In this document: positions 43,209 to 52,099 of the stretch, one piece after another
Layout: every line of letters begins with the position of its first letter
Position numbering within the stretch: the first letter of the stretch is position 1
NCBI RefSeq assembly: GCF_002887815.1
Contig: NZ_PDHO01000029.1
Location: 1-62,349 of the forward strand
Reading direction: 5' to 3'
DNA: 62,349 nt
DNA from: Mycobacterium sp. ENV421
GTDB lineage: Bacteria; Actinomycetota; Actinomycetes; Mycobacteriales; Mycobacteriaceae
Translations under genes and position numbers: made by a program
Notes under the pieces: generated by a model
Database searches by the model: none
Told to the model about the DNA's origin: nothing
The model's input: the letters and a program-made list of their open reading frames with translations, nothing else

Positions 43209-43907
43209 GTGATAGCTTCCGATCTTGCTGCCCTACCCATCGCCGCGGGCGCGGCCCTCCGGCACCGCCGGTTCTTCCATCCGAGCGGAGTGTTGGCCAA
43301 CGGCACGATCGAGCGGTTGTCGCCTCCCAGCGAAGGCCTGCCGGTCGAATCCGGCGACATCGTCGGCCGCGTCTCCAAAGCGGTGGGCACCCCCGGAGCT
43401 CTCCCAGACGCCGCGGGGCTGGCCTGGCGGGTGCCCCCTGCCCCGTTCGCGGCCACCCCGTGGGACGTCTTGCTGGTGTCGGCGGGCTTTGGGTCGAGCG
43501 CCTTCGTGCCCAACCGGGTCGCGTTGCGCGCGGTGACCTCGTGGTCCGAGGCGATGTACTCGAGCCTGCTGCCGCTGCGATACGAGGATGAACTGTGGTG
43601 GATCCGGGCTCGTCTGGCCACACCCGTGGACGGCCCCGGCTTGTCGCTACAGACGGTGCACCAACGCATCGACGACGGCGGTCTCGAATTCGACATCGAG
43701 CAGGCATCCGGTAGCGGCGAATTCGAGCCGATGGCGACGCTGCGGCTCACCGAGGTTGTGCCGCTCGCCGACCACGCCGAGCACGACGTTTCCTTCGACC
43801 CGGTCCGGCACAGCGCACCGGATGTGCAGGTATGGCCGGAGTGGTTGCGAAACGTCCGGGCCAAGGCGTACCGCAGCAGCCGCGAAGGACGCGACGCCGA
43901 GTCCTAG
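43209..43907 (+). CDS. Conserved hypothetical protein with DUF2071-like features
   Basis: The 232-residue protein starts at a GTG with GAAGG nine bases upstream. It contains RFFHPSGVLANGTIERL, a run with TPWDVLLVSAGFGSS and a closing WPEWLRNVRAKAYRSSREGR. The beta-rich layout recalls lipid- or phosphodiester-related proteins of mycobacteria, but I cannot name the family with confidence. No membrane helix. It is divergent from the methyltransferase gene and overlaps the small acidic gene downstream by four bases. Confidence 0.6.
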   Translation: MIASDLAALPIAAGAALRHRRFFHPSGVLANGTIERLSPPSEGLPVESGDIVGRVSKAVGTPGALPDAAGLAWRVPPAPFAATPWDVLLVSAGFGSSAFVPNRVALRAVTSWSEAMYSSLLPLRYEDELWWIRARLATPVDGPGLSLQTVHQRIDDGGLEFDIEQASGSGEFEPMATLRLTEVVPLADHAEHDVSFDPVRHSAPDVQVWPEWLRNVRAKAYRSSREGRDAES

Positions 43908-44077
43908 TCCGGCGGCTCTTGGTCGGGTAACGCGGCGACATCGGGGGCCACTTCTCGGGTGGCCATCCCGCCCTGGCCACCCTTGTCCGCGGGGCCGGGC
44001 CTGCCGCCGCGCGGCTCGTCCTGGTGATCGTCGGTGTAGTCGGCGTGGTCTTCCTCATCGGAGGTGGGGTCGGTCAT
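43904..44077 (-). CDS. Small acidic hypothetical protein
   Basis: A 57-residue frame reads MTDPTSDEEDHADYTDDHQD, then a Gly/Pro/Lys stretch PRGGRPGPADKGGQGGM and VAPDVAALPDQEPPD. It is strongly acidic and probably disordered. The end overlaps the preceding convergent gene by four bases. Low complexity fits a real mycobacterial small protein, but no ribosome site stands out. Confidence 0.5.
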   Translation of the reverse strand: MTDPTSDEEDHADYTDDHQDEPRGGRPGPADKGGQGGMATREVAPDVAALPDQEPPD

Positions 44078-44199
44078 GACCACCGGGATTACCCCGCGCC
44101 TTTCGTTTCAACCCATTGGTGGGGGGTATCACGCGCGCAACCCTGGCTCGGCACCCGCCTATTCGGTGCCAAACGCCGCGAGAGGTAAGGGAAGTGCGA

Positions 44200-45186
44200 T
44201 CAGTTGGCAGCGTCTCGGAGCTTCGCCAACAACGGTTCGGCTGCCTTCGCCAGGAATTCGTCCTGCCCCTCGTCACCGATCTGCACGAGTGCGATGTCGG
44301 TGAATCCGGCTTCCCAGTAGGCCCTCACCGATTCGACGATGGCGTCCAGGTCGGGTCCGCACGGAATGCTGTCGGCGACGTCCTCCGGCCTGACGAACTG
44401 AGTGGCGCCTGCGAAGCCGGCCGGGGTGGGCAGGTCTGCGTTGACGTCCCAGCCGCCGCCGAACCAGCGGAACTGGTCGTGTGCCCGCTGGATCGCGGCG
44501 TCACGGTCAGGGTCCCAGCACACCGGGATCTGCCCGATGACCCGGCCGCCGCCGGCCAGGCCGGTGGCACGGCGCGCGCCGTGCCAGGCGTCGACGAGTT
44601 TGTCGTCGGGTTCCACGGCGATCAGGTGGTCGCTCAGGGTCGCGAAGGCCTCCACGGAACGCTCGCCCGACATCGCGACGCCGATGGAGACCGGCTCGTC
44701 GGGGACATCCCATATCCGTGCCGAATCGACTTCGAAGTATTCGCCCTTGTGGTCGACGAGGTCGCCGCTCAACAGCTCGCGAATGACAACGATCGCTTCT
44801 TTGAGCATGTCCTGGCGCCGCTGGATCGTCGGCCATCCCTTGCCGACGACGTGTTCGTTGAGGTTCTCGCCGGACCCCAGACCCAGGGTGAATCGGCCGT
44901 CGGCGAGGATCTGCAGGGTGGCGGCCTGCTGCGCGACGACCGCGGGGTGATAGCGCATCGTCGGGCACGTCACGTAGGTGTAGAGCGCCACCCGCTCGGT
45001 CGCGTGTGCGACCGCGCCCAACGTCGTCCAGGCATTGGGGGCATGCCCTTGGGACGTGAGCCACGGTGAGAAGTGGTCACTGGAGACTTCGAAGTCGAAG
45101 CCTGCTTGCTCAGCCGAAACAGCGTAGCGCACAAGGTCTTTGGGCCCGCTCTGCTCGGTCATCAGGGTGTATCCGAAGCGCGTCAT
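44200..45186 (-). CDS. F420-dependent LLM-class oxidoreductase
   Basis: The 328-residue TIM-barrel protein has the luciferase-like pattern FGYTLMTEQSGPKDLVRYA, SSDHFSPWL (with His of the F420 site), TLGLGSGENLNEHVVGKGWP and GVAMSGERSVEAFATLSDHL. It resembles F420-dependent glucose-6-phosphate or hydroxymycolate dehydrogenase-type enzymes (G6PDH-related family). The exact substrate is unknown. Monocistronic; ends before the small acidic gene and 36 bases from the YqeY gene. Confidence 0.83.
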   Translation of the reverse strand: MTRFGYTLMTEQSGPKDLVRYAVSAEQAGFDFEVSSDHFSPWLTSQGHAPNAWTTLGAVAHATERVALYTYVTCPTMRYHPAVVAQQAATLQILADGRFTLGLGSGENLNEHVVGKGWPTIQRRQDMLKEAIVVIRELLSGDLVDHKGEYFEVDSARIWDVPDEPVSIGVAMSGERSVEAFATLSDHLIAVEPDDKLVDAWHGARRATGLAGGGRVIGQIPVCWDPDRDAAIQRAHDQFRWFGGGWDVNADLPTPAGFAGATQFVRPEDVADSIPCGPDLDAIVESVRAYWEAGFTDIALVQIGDEGQDEFLAKAAEPLLAKLRDAAN

Positions 45187-45222
45187 GCGCGACGAGTACC
45201 CCGACGCACGCGAGCGAAACGA

Positions 45223-45687
45223 CTACAGGCGCGCTTTGACCGCCGCGGACAGCCGCGAACCGTCGGCCTTACCCGCGGCGATCGCGTTGGCCGCCTTCAT
45301 CACCAAGCCCATCTGCTTGGTCGACGGTCGCTCACCGATCTCCTCGGCCACCTGCGCGATCGCGGTGTCGGCCACATCGGCGACCTCGGCGTCGGTCAGC
45401 GGCGTCGGCAGGTACTCGTCGATGATCCGGGCCTCGGCGTGTTCCTCGGCGGCCAGCTCGCCTCGTCCGTTCTGGGTGTAGATCTCGGCGGACTCGCTGC
45501 GCTTCTTGGACTCCCTCGCCAGGACCTTCAGCACCTCCTCGTCGGACAGATCCCGGGCTTGCTTGCCCGAGACCTCCTCGGTCTGGATCGCCGCAAGCAG
45601 CAACCGCAGCGTCGCGGTACGCAACTTGTCCTGGTTCTTCATCGCTTCTGTGAGGTCCGATCTGAGCCGGTCCTTGAGCTCCGCCAT
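45223..45687 (-). CDS. GatB/YqeY-family protein (Rv3688c type)
   Basis: The 154-residue protein is all-helical, with LRSDLTEAMKNQDKLRTATLRLLLAAI, LSDEEVLKVLARESKKRSES and KQMGLVMKAANAIAAGKADGSRLS. It matches YqeY, a homologue of the tail domain of GatB that binds tRNA. Its role in non-transamidating contexts is unclear. The ATG at 45687 lies next to the divergent gene at 45787. Confidence 0.88.
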   Translation of the reverse strand: MAELKDRLRSDLTEAMKNQDKLRTATLRLLLAAIQTEEVSGKQARDLSDEEVLKVLARESKKRSESAEIYTQNGRGELAAEEHAEARIIDEYLPTPLTDAEVADVADTAIAQVAEEIGERPSTKQMGLVMKAANAIAAGKADGSRLSAAVKARL

Positions 45688-45786
45688 GGCGCAAACGCTA
45701 CGCGCCCGGGATGGCGAGGACGTTGAGAAATACTTCGCCGCTCGACAGGATGGACTGATGAGCTACGACGTCGGGAAGGTTCGCCG

Positions 45787-46989
45787 GTGACGGTACCCCC
45801 AGGACCGCCGCCGGGATGGCCTGGTCAACCGCCCTTCCCGCCGTCCGGATATCCCCCGCCGGCTTACCCGCCGCCGGGCTACGGCCCGCCAGGGTTCCCG
45901 CCGCCGGGCTACGGGCCGCCGGGCTATCCACCGCCGGGATATCCACCACCGGGCTACCCACCCCCGGGCTACGGCCCCCCAGGGTTCCCGCCGCCCGGCT
46001 ACGGTCCGCAGCTACCCATGGCGCCCAAACCGGGCATCATTCCGCTGCGGCCGCTGTCACTCAGCGACATCTTCAACGGCGCAGTCGGCTACATCCGGGC
46101 CAACCCGAAGGCCACGCTCGGCCTGACAACGGTCGTCGTGGTGATCACTCAGGCGCTCGCGCTGATTCTGCAGCTGGGGCCGCTGCTCTCGATGGGCAAG
46201 GTGGGCGCCCAGCGCGGCGAGGAGCTGTCTACGCCGGCGATGCTGGGCTCCGTGGCGTCCAGTGCGACCAGCGGGCTGACCACCGCGCTCGCCGGAATTC
46301 TGCTGTCGGGCATGCTCACCGTCGTCGTGGGCCGAGCGGTCTTCGGCACCAAGATCACTGTCGGCCAGGCGTGGCAGCGCCTCCGCGGCAGGCTGTGGGC
46401 ATTGATCGGCTTCAGCGCCCTTGAAGTCCTCGCTGTCCTGCTGTTGGCCGGCGTGGTCGTGGCGGTCATCGCCGGTGTTGCGGTGGCCGGTAACGGCACC
46501 GCTGCGGTGATCGTCGGCATTCCGCTGGTGCTCGGTTTGATCGCTGCGCTGGTCTACCTGTACACCGCGCTGTCGTTCGCGCCGGCGGCCGTCGTACTCG
46601 AGCGCAAGCCGATCATGGCATCCGTCCGGCGCTCGTTTGGCTTGGTACGCAACCACTTCTGGCGCATATTCGGTATTCGGTTGCTCGCGTCGGTGGTGGC
46701 CGGTGTCATCGCCGGAGCGGTCGCCGTTCCGTTCAGCATCGCCGGGCAGGTGTTCCTTCTCGGCGCGGACTCCTCGGGACCGATCGTCCTCGCCACCACA
46801 TTGACCGCCATCGGGGGTGCGATCGCGCAGATCATCGTCGCGCCGTTCACCGCAGGTGTCACGGTGCTGCTGTACACCGACACGCGCATTCGCGCGGAGG
46901 CCTTCGATCTGGTGCTGCAGACCGGTGCCACCGCGGCGCCGGCGGAACCCGCGGCTGCCGACGATTTATGGCTCACGCCGCCGCGCTGA
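45787..46989 (+). CDS. Membrane protein with Gly/Pro/Tyr-rich N-terminus (Rv3689 type)
   Basis: The 400-residue protein starts with a GYPPPGYGPPG-type repeat (about 1-78), followed by a six-helix membrane domain like the glycerophosphoryl diester phosphodiesterase membrane domain family (IPLRPLSLSDIFNGAVGYIRANPK at its entry). The repeat is likely cytoplasmic and disordered. It heads a plus-strand operon of DUF4129, DUF4350, MoxR and DUF58 genes, which together form a conserved actinobacterial unit. GTG start with GGGAAGG upstream. Confidence 0.8.
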   Translation: MTVPPGPPPGWPGQPPFPPSGYPPPAYPPPGYGPPGFPPPGYGPPGYPPPGYPPPGYPPPGYGPPGFPPPGYGPQLPMAPKPGIIPLRPLSLSDIFNGAVGYIRANPKATLGLTTVVVVITQALALILQLGPLLSMGKVGAQRGEELSTPAMLGSVASSATSGLTTALAGILLSGMLTVVVGRAVFGTKITVGQAWQRLRGRLWALIGFSALEVLAVLLLAGVVVAVIAGVAVAGNGTAAVIVGIPLVLGLIAALVYLYTALSFAPAAVVLERKPIMASVRRSFGLVRNHFWRIFGIRLLASVVAGVIAGAVAVPFSIAGQVFLLGADSSGPIVLATTLTAIGGAIAQIIVAPFTAGVTVLLYTDTRIRAEAFDLVLQTGATAAPAEPAAADDLWLTPPR

Positions 46990-47657
46990 CGCTCCGGATC
47001 ACCATGCCTGTCATCGACATCGACCGGGAGACCGCGCACGACGCGGCCCAGCGTGAGCTGGCCAAACCGATCTACCCGACGGAATCGTTGACCGACAGGC
47101 TCAACGAGTGGTTCCAGGAACTGCTGTACCGGGTGATCGCAAAGGGGTCTTCCATTCCGGGCGGGTGGTTGACCATCGCGGTGCTGGCGATCGTGGTGCT
47201 GGTGGCGTTCATTCTCGCGGTGCGGATCGCCAAGCAGACAATGCGCACCAACCGCGGTGGCGACGCGGGACTGTTCGGCGCGCGCGAACTCAGCTCGGCC
47301 GAACACCGCGAAACTGCTGAGACGTATGCGGCGCAAGGTAACTGGGCTGCGGCCATCCGTCACCGGCTTCGCGCGGTGGCCCGCCACCTGGAGGAGACCG
47401 GTCTGCTCAACGCTGTCCCGGGCCGTACCGCCAACGAACTCGCCGCGGATGCCGGCGAGCTGCTGCCCGCTTTCGGCGGTGACTTACGCCGGGCGGCAAC
47501 GGTGTTCAACGATGTCACCTACGGGGAACAGCCCGGAACCGAACCGGACTACCGGATGGTGGCCGCCCTCGACGACGCCCTGCACCGGCATGCCGACCCG
47601 ACCGGTTCCGACGGCGGAGCTCCAGTCGTCGCCGACACCTGGGCTCCGCTGCGGTGA
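46968..47657 (+). CDS. DUF4129 membrane protein (Rv3690 type)
   Basis: The 229-residue protein has a membrane helix (about 64-87) and a C-terminal DUF4129 domain (AAQGNWAAAIRHRLRAVARHLEETGLL ... AADAGELLPAF, about 115-220). DUF4129 proteins are found in MoxR/DUF58 operons; their role is unknown. The ATG at 46968 overlaps the preceding stop; a start at 47004 (MPVIDIDRE) is also possible. The stop overlaps the next GTG. Confidence 0.8.
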   Translation: MAHAAALTLRITMPVIDIDRETAHDAAQRELAKPIYPTESLTDRLNEWFQELLYRVIAKGSSIPGGWLTIAVLAIVVLVAFILAVRIAKQTMRTNRGGDAGLFGARELSSAEHRETAETYAAQGNWAAAIRHRLRAVARHLEETGLLNAVPGRTANELAADAGELLPAFGGDLRRAATVFNDVTYGEQPGTEPDYRMVAALDDALHRHADPTGSDGGAPVVADTWAPLR

Positions 47658-48775
47658 GCACCACCCTCAGCCAGCGGTGGCGCACCGGACGCTGGATTGC
47701 CTTGGCGCTGATCGTGATCTCGGCGATCGCGGCGGTCAGCGCGTTCCTCACCGCACCGCGACCGGGCGGCCGGATGGATCCGGACTCGACCAGCCCGGAC
47801 GGCGCACACGCCCTGGTCGCCCTGCTGCGCGACCGCGGTGTCGACGTCGTCGTCGCCGAGAGCGTGGCGGATGTCGAGAAAGCCGCCCGCCCGGACTCCC
47901 TGCTGCTTGCGGCCGAAACATACAACACCCGCGGCCAGGATCTGCTGACCCGGCTCGCGGACGTCCCCGGCGACCGCCTGCTGCTGGAACCCACCTCGCG
48001 AGCGCGGCAGGCATTGGCCGCCGACGTCCGGCTCGGCGGTGCCAGCATGCTGACCTCCGAGCCCGATTGCGATCTGCGCGAGGCGAACCGCGCCGGAACC
48101 GTGCAATTGGGCGCCACCGACACCTATGAAAAGGCCGGCGACGTCGACGTGACCCGCTGTTACGGCGGCGCAGTGGTGCGCTATCAGGACGGCGGCCGCA
48201 CCGTCACCGTCGTCGGCAGCGCGGACTTCATGACCAACGGCGGCCTACTCAGCGAGGGCAACGCCGCGCTGGCGATGAATCTGGCGGGTGACCGGCCCCG
48301 GCTCATCTGGTACGCCCCGCAGAAGCCGGAAGGTGAAGGGACAGCAGGATCGTCGCTGACGGATCTGATGCCCGACGCGGTCAACTGGCTGGTCTGGCAG
48401 CTGTGCCTGGTGGTGGTGCTGCTGGCCGTCTGGCAGGGCCGCCGGTTGGGGCCGCTGGTCGCCGAGAAACTGCCGGTGGTGGTGCGGGCCTCCGAGACGG
48501 TCGAGGGTCGCGCCCGGCTCTATCGGTCGCGCCGAGCCCGCGGACAGGCCGCCGAGGCCCTGCGTACCGCAACGCTGCAGCGACTGGCGCCGCGACTCGG
48601 CCTGGGCCCCAATGCCTCTCCCGCGGCGGTGACATCCGCGGTTGCGCAGCGCTACGCCGGGGACCCGAACACCCTGCAGCACCTGCTGTTCGGACCGCCC
48701 CCGTCGACCGATACCGATTTGCTCCACCTAGCCCATGCACTCGACGACATCGAAAGGCAGGTCACGACGTCGTGA
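47654..48775 (+). CDS. DUF4350 membrane protein (Rv3691 type)
   Basis: The 373-residue protein has an N-terminal membrane helix (about 12-33), a DUF4350 region (STSPDGAHALVALLRDRGVDVVV, about 48-70, GIFT/PapD-like alpha/beta), and a second helix (WLVWQLCLVVVLLAVW, about 237-252). The C-terminal region is cytoplasmic and basic. It sits between the DUF4129 and MoxR2 genes with GTGA overlaps on both sides. Confidence 0.82.
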   Translation: MSTTLSQRWRTGRWIALALIVISAIAAVSAFLTAPRPGGRMDPDSTSPDGAHALVALLRDRGVDVVVAESVADVEKAARPDSLLLAAETYNTRGQDLLTRLADVPGDRLLLEPTSRARQALAADVRLGGASMLTSEPDCDLREANRAGTVQLGATDTYEKAGDVDVTRCYGGAVVRYQDGGRTVTVVGSADFMTNGGLLSEGNAALAMNLAGDRPRLIWYAPQKPEGEGTAGSSLTDLMPDAVNWLVWQLCLVVVLLAVWQGRRLGPLVAEKLPVVVRASETVEGRARLYRSRRARGQAAEALRTATLQRLAPRLGLGPNASPAAVTSAVAQRYAGDPNTLQHLLFGPPPSTDTDLLHLAHALDDIERQVTTS

Positions 48776-49755
48776 CGAATTTTGCCCAGCCTCCCGCACC
48801 CATCGCCGAGCATGACGCGGCGCGCAGCGCCCTGCTCGCCCTGCGCGGTGAGATCGCCAAAGCCGTTGTCGGGCAGGACGCCGTGGTGAGCGGGCTGGTG
48901 ATCGCCCTGTTGTGCCGCGGACACGTTCTCCTGGAGGGCGTTCCGGGGGTGGCGAAGACACTGCTGGTGCGGGCGATGTCGGCCGCGCTGCAACTGGACT
49001 TCAAGCGCGTGCAGTTCACGCCGGACCTGATGCCGGGCGACGTCACCGGGTCGCTGGTCTATGACGCCAAGACCGCGGCGTTCGTGTTCCACGAAGGGCC
49101 GGTGTTCACCAACCTCATGCTGGCTGACGAGATCAACCGGACCCCGCCGAAAACGCAAGCGGCGCTGCTGGAGGCCATGGAGGAGCGTCAGGTCAGCGTC
49201 GACGGTGAGCCGCGTCCACTGCCGGACCCGTTCATCGTGGCCGCCACCCAGAACCCGATCGAGTACGAGGGCACCTATCAGCTGCCCGAGGCGCAGCTCG
49301 ACCGGTTCCTGCTGAAGCTGAACGTCCCGCTGCCGCCGCGCGATCAGGAGATCGCGATCCTGTCCCGGCATGCGAACGGATTCGATCCCCGCGACCTGAG
49401 CGCCATCCGCCCGGTGGCCGGCACCGCCGAACTTGCCGCGGGCCGCGAAGCGGTGAAGCGGGTGCTGATCGCCGACGAGGTGTTGGCCTACATCGTCGAC
49501 ATCGTCGGCGCTACCCGGAATTCCCCGTCGCTGCAGCTGGGTGTGTCACCGCGCGGAGCGACCGCACTGTTGGGCACGGCCCGGTCCTGGGCGTGGTTGT
49601 CCGGCCGCGGTTACGTGACCCCGGACGACGTCAAGGCCATGGCCCGGCCGACGCTGCGCCATCGCATCGCGCTGCGCCCCGAGGCCGAACTCGAAGGCGC
49701 CACCCCCGACGGCGTGCTGGACGGCATCCTGGCCGCGGTGCCGGTGCCGCGCTAG
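48772..49755 (+). CDS. moxR2: MoxR-type AAA+ ATPase
   Basis: The 327-residue ATPase has Walker A GVPGVAKTLLVR (about 58-69), Walker B LMLADEINRTPPKTQ (about 115-129), sensor 1 ATQNPIEYEGTYQLPEAQLDRFL and a C-terminal lid domain. MoxR proteins are chaperone-like AAA+ enzymes that act with DUF58 and other VWA-like partners; here the DUF58 gene follows at once. The GTG at 48772 overlaps the upstream stop, and longer in-frame extensions upstream are not coding. M. tuberculosis MoxR2 is the positional homologue. Confidence 0.92.
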   Translation: MTNFAQPPAPIAEHDAARSALLALRGEIAKAVVGQDAVVSGLVIALLCRGHVLLEGVPGVAKTLLVRAMSAALQLDFKRVQFTPDLMPGDVTGSLVYDAKTAAFVFHEGPVFTNLMLADEINRTPPKTQAALLEAMEERQVSVDGEPRPLPDPFIVAATQNPIEYEGTYQLPEAQLDRFLLKLNVPLPPRDQEIAILSRHANGFDPRDLSAIRPVAGTAELAAGREAVKRVLIADEVLAYIVDIVGATRNSPSLQLGVSPRGATALLGTARSWAWLSGRGYVTPDDVKAMARPTLRHRIALRPEAELEGATPDGVLDGILAAVPVPR

Positions 49756-51077
49756 TGATCCTCACCGGACGCGCCGGCCTGATCGCGCTGCTGGGCGCCC
49801 TCCCGATCACGCTGTCGCCCTGGCCGGCAACGACATTCGTCGTCGCGCTGCTGGTGCTGCTGCTCATCGTGGCCCTCGACCTGGCGCTGGCCGGAAGTCC
49901 GCAGGCTCTGCGCCTGACCCGCGAGCCAGACACCTCAGCGCGGTTGGGGCAGTCGGTGGATGCTGTGGTTCACATTCACAACACCGGGCGTCGCCGGTTC
50001 CGCGGTGCGGTGCGGGATGCCTGGCCGCCCAGCGCGTGTGCCGAACCTCGCGCGCATGACCTGTTCCTGCGCGCATCCGAAACTGCCACTGTCACAACTG
50101 TTTTACGTCCCGTCCGCCGCGGCGATCTCCGGTCGGAGGTGGTCACCGTCCGCTCGATCGGTCCCTTGGGTGTCGCCGGGCGGCAGCGGTCCCATCCGGT
50201 CGCGGGGCAGATGCGGATTCTGCCGCCGTTCCTGTCGCGCAAGCATCTGCCGTCGCGGCTGGCCCGGCTGCGGGAGATCGACGGGCTGCTGCCGGTGCTG
50301 ATCCGCGGCCAGGGAACCGAATTCGATTCACTCCGCGAATATGTCGTCGGCGACGACGTCCGCTCGATCGACTGGCGCGCCACCGCGCGCCGAGCCGACG
50401 TGGTAGTGCGCACCTGGCGCCCCGAACGTGACCGGCGTGTGGTGATCGTGCTCGACACCGGTCGCACGTCGGCGGGTCGTGTCGGTGTCGATCCCACCGC
50501 CCGGGACCCCGGCGGCTGGCCTCGGCTGGACTGGTCGATGGACGCCGCGCTGCTGCTGGGTGCGCTGGCATCGCGCGCCGGCGACCATGTCGACTTCCTG
50601 GCCCACGACCGGCTCACCCGCGCAGCGGTTTTCGGCGCCTCCCGCACCGAGCTGCTGGCTCACCTGGTGGAGGCGATGGCGCCGCTGGAGCCGGCGCTGA
50701 TCGAATCGGATGCGACCGCGATGGTGGCCGCCGTCCAGCGCCGGGTGCGCCGTCGGGCGCTGGTGGTGCTACTGACCGACCTGAACTCCTCTGCACTCGA
50801 CGAGGGGCTGCTGCCGGTGCTCCCGCGGTTGTCGGCCAAACATCAGGTGATCGTTGCCGCGGTGTCGGATCCGCGGGTCGACGAGCTGGCTGCCGGCCGC
50901 GCCGACGCCGCCCAGGTCTACGACGCGGCAGCCGCCGAACGGGCCCGCAACGACCGGCGCAGCATCGCAAGCCGGCTGCGGCACAGCGGTGTCGAGGTGG
51001 TCGACGCGTCGCCGGAGGACCTCGCACCGGCCCTGGCCGACCGCTACCTGTCGATGAAAGCCACCGGCCGCCTGTAG
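49755..51077 (+). CDS. DUF58/VWA-like membrane protein (Rv3693 type)
   Basis: The 440-residue protein has two membrane helices near the N-terminus (about 4-55), a beta-rich region and the DUF58 signature VVGDDVRSIDWRATARRADVVVR (about 196-218), followed by a VWA-like fold (VVIVLDTGRTSAG). Its GTG overlaps the moxR2 stop by one base. MoxR/DUF58 pairs are thought to regulate or assemble surface proteins; the client is unknown. Confidence 0.88.
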   Translation: MILTGRAGLIALLGALPITLSPWPATTFVVALLVLLLIVALDLALAGSPQALRLTREPDTSARLGQSVDAVVHIHNTGRRRFRGAVRDAWPPSACAEPRAHDLFLRASETATVTTVLRPVRRGDLRSEVVTVRSIGPLGVAGRQRSHPVAGQMRILPPFLSRKHLPSRLARLREIDGLLPVLIRGQGTEFDSLREYVVGDDVRSIDWRATARRADVVVRTWRPERDRRVVIVLDTGRTSAGRVGVDPTARDPGGWPRLDWSMDAALLLGALASRAGDHVDFLAHDRLTRAAVFGASRTELLAHLVEAMAPLEPALIESDATAMVAAVQRRVRRRALVVLLTDLNSSALDEGLLPVLPRLSAKHQVIVAAVSDPRVDELAAGRADAAQVYDAAAAERARNDRRSIASRLRHSGVEVVDASPEDLAPALADRYLSMKATGRL

Positions 51078-51078
51078 G

Positions 51079-52071
51079 TCAGCCGGTCGGCACCACGTCG
51101 GGGGCGTTCTCGACGTCGCCGGTTTCTCCGGCGCGGCTGGCTTTGCGGCCGAAGTAGACGACATACGCCAGGAATCCGGCCTCGGCGGCCACCCCGATGC
51201 CGATTCGGACGAACGTCGGCAGCGGCGACGGCGTCACCAGCGCCTCGATCAGACCCGACACCAGCAACACCCCGGCGAGCCCGACCGCCGCCGCGACCAC
51301 GGCGCGGCCCTGCTCGGCGAGCGCCTGGCCGCGTGGCCGGTCACCCGGCGAGATGACCGTCCACCCCAGCCGCATGCCGACCGCGCCGGCCAGGAACACC
51401 GCCGTCAGTTCGAGCAGCCCGTGCGGTATGAGCAGCCCGAACAACACATCAGCCTTGCCCGCGTGGATCATCAAGCCGCCCATCACACCGAGATTGGCCG
51501 CGTTCTGGAAGATCACCCACGGGATCGGGATGCCCAGCAGGATCGCGAACCCGATGCACTGCGCGGCCACCCAGGAGTTGTTCACCCACACTCGCAACGC
51601 GAACGAGCCGGCCGGATTCTCGCTGTAGTACGAGGCGAAGTCGTGGTTGATCAGATGTTCGATCTCCTGCGGCGTGCTCAGCGCCGACTGCACCTCCGGA
51701 CTGCCACCGACCCAGATCCCGATGACCGTCGCCACGGCGAAGAACGCGACGGCAGTCGCCAGCCACCAGCGCCAGGCTCGGTAGGCCACCACCGGGAACG
51801 ACACCGTCCAGAACCGGGCGAACTCGTGCCACATCGGGGCGTGCGCACCGGTGACGGCCGCGCGGGCCCGCGCCACCAGGCTGGAGAGCCGCCCCACCAG
51901 AACCGAGTCCGACGAGGCCGAACGCACCATCGACAGATGCGTCGAGACCCGCTGGTAGAGCTCGACGAGTTCGTCCACTTCCGGCCCGGACAGGCGACGG
52001 CGCCGCTTGACCAGCTGCTCGAGCCGAGTCCAGGTGTCCTGGTGGGCCAGCACGAATGCGTCGACGTCCAC
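51079..52071 (-). CDS. SpoIIM-family membrane protein (Rv3694c type)
   Basis: The 330-residue protein has an N-terminal cytoplasmic region (LEQLVKRRRRLSGPEVDELVELYQRVSTHLS) and about six membrane helices, with LLIPHGLLELTAVFLAGAVGMRLGW matching the stage II sporulation M domain. In non-sporulating actinobacteria these proteins accompany MoxR and RDD genes and have no known role. I chose the GTG at 52071; longer starts overlap the divergent RDD gene. Its stop meets the DUF58 stop tail to tail. Confidence 0.83.
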   Translation of the reverse strand: MDVDAFVLAHQDTWTRLEQLVKRRRRLSGPEVDELVELYQRVSTHLSMVRSASSDSVLVGRLSSLVARARAAVTGAHAPMWHEFARFWTVSFPVVAYRAWRWWLATAVAFFAVATVIGIWVGGSPEVQSALSTPQEIEHLINHDFASYYSENPAGSFALRVWVNNSWVAAQCIGFAILLGIPIPWVIFQNAANLGVMGGLMIHAGKADVLFGLLIPHGLLELTAVFLAGAVGMRLGWTVISPGDRPRGQALAEQGRAVVAAAVGLAGVLLVSGLIEALVTPSPLPTFVRIGIGVAAEAGFLAYVVYFGRKASRAGETGDVENAPDVVPTG

Positions 52072-52099
52072 CCGGCCGACACTAGTACCGTTGACCGTT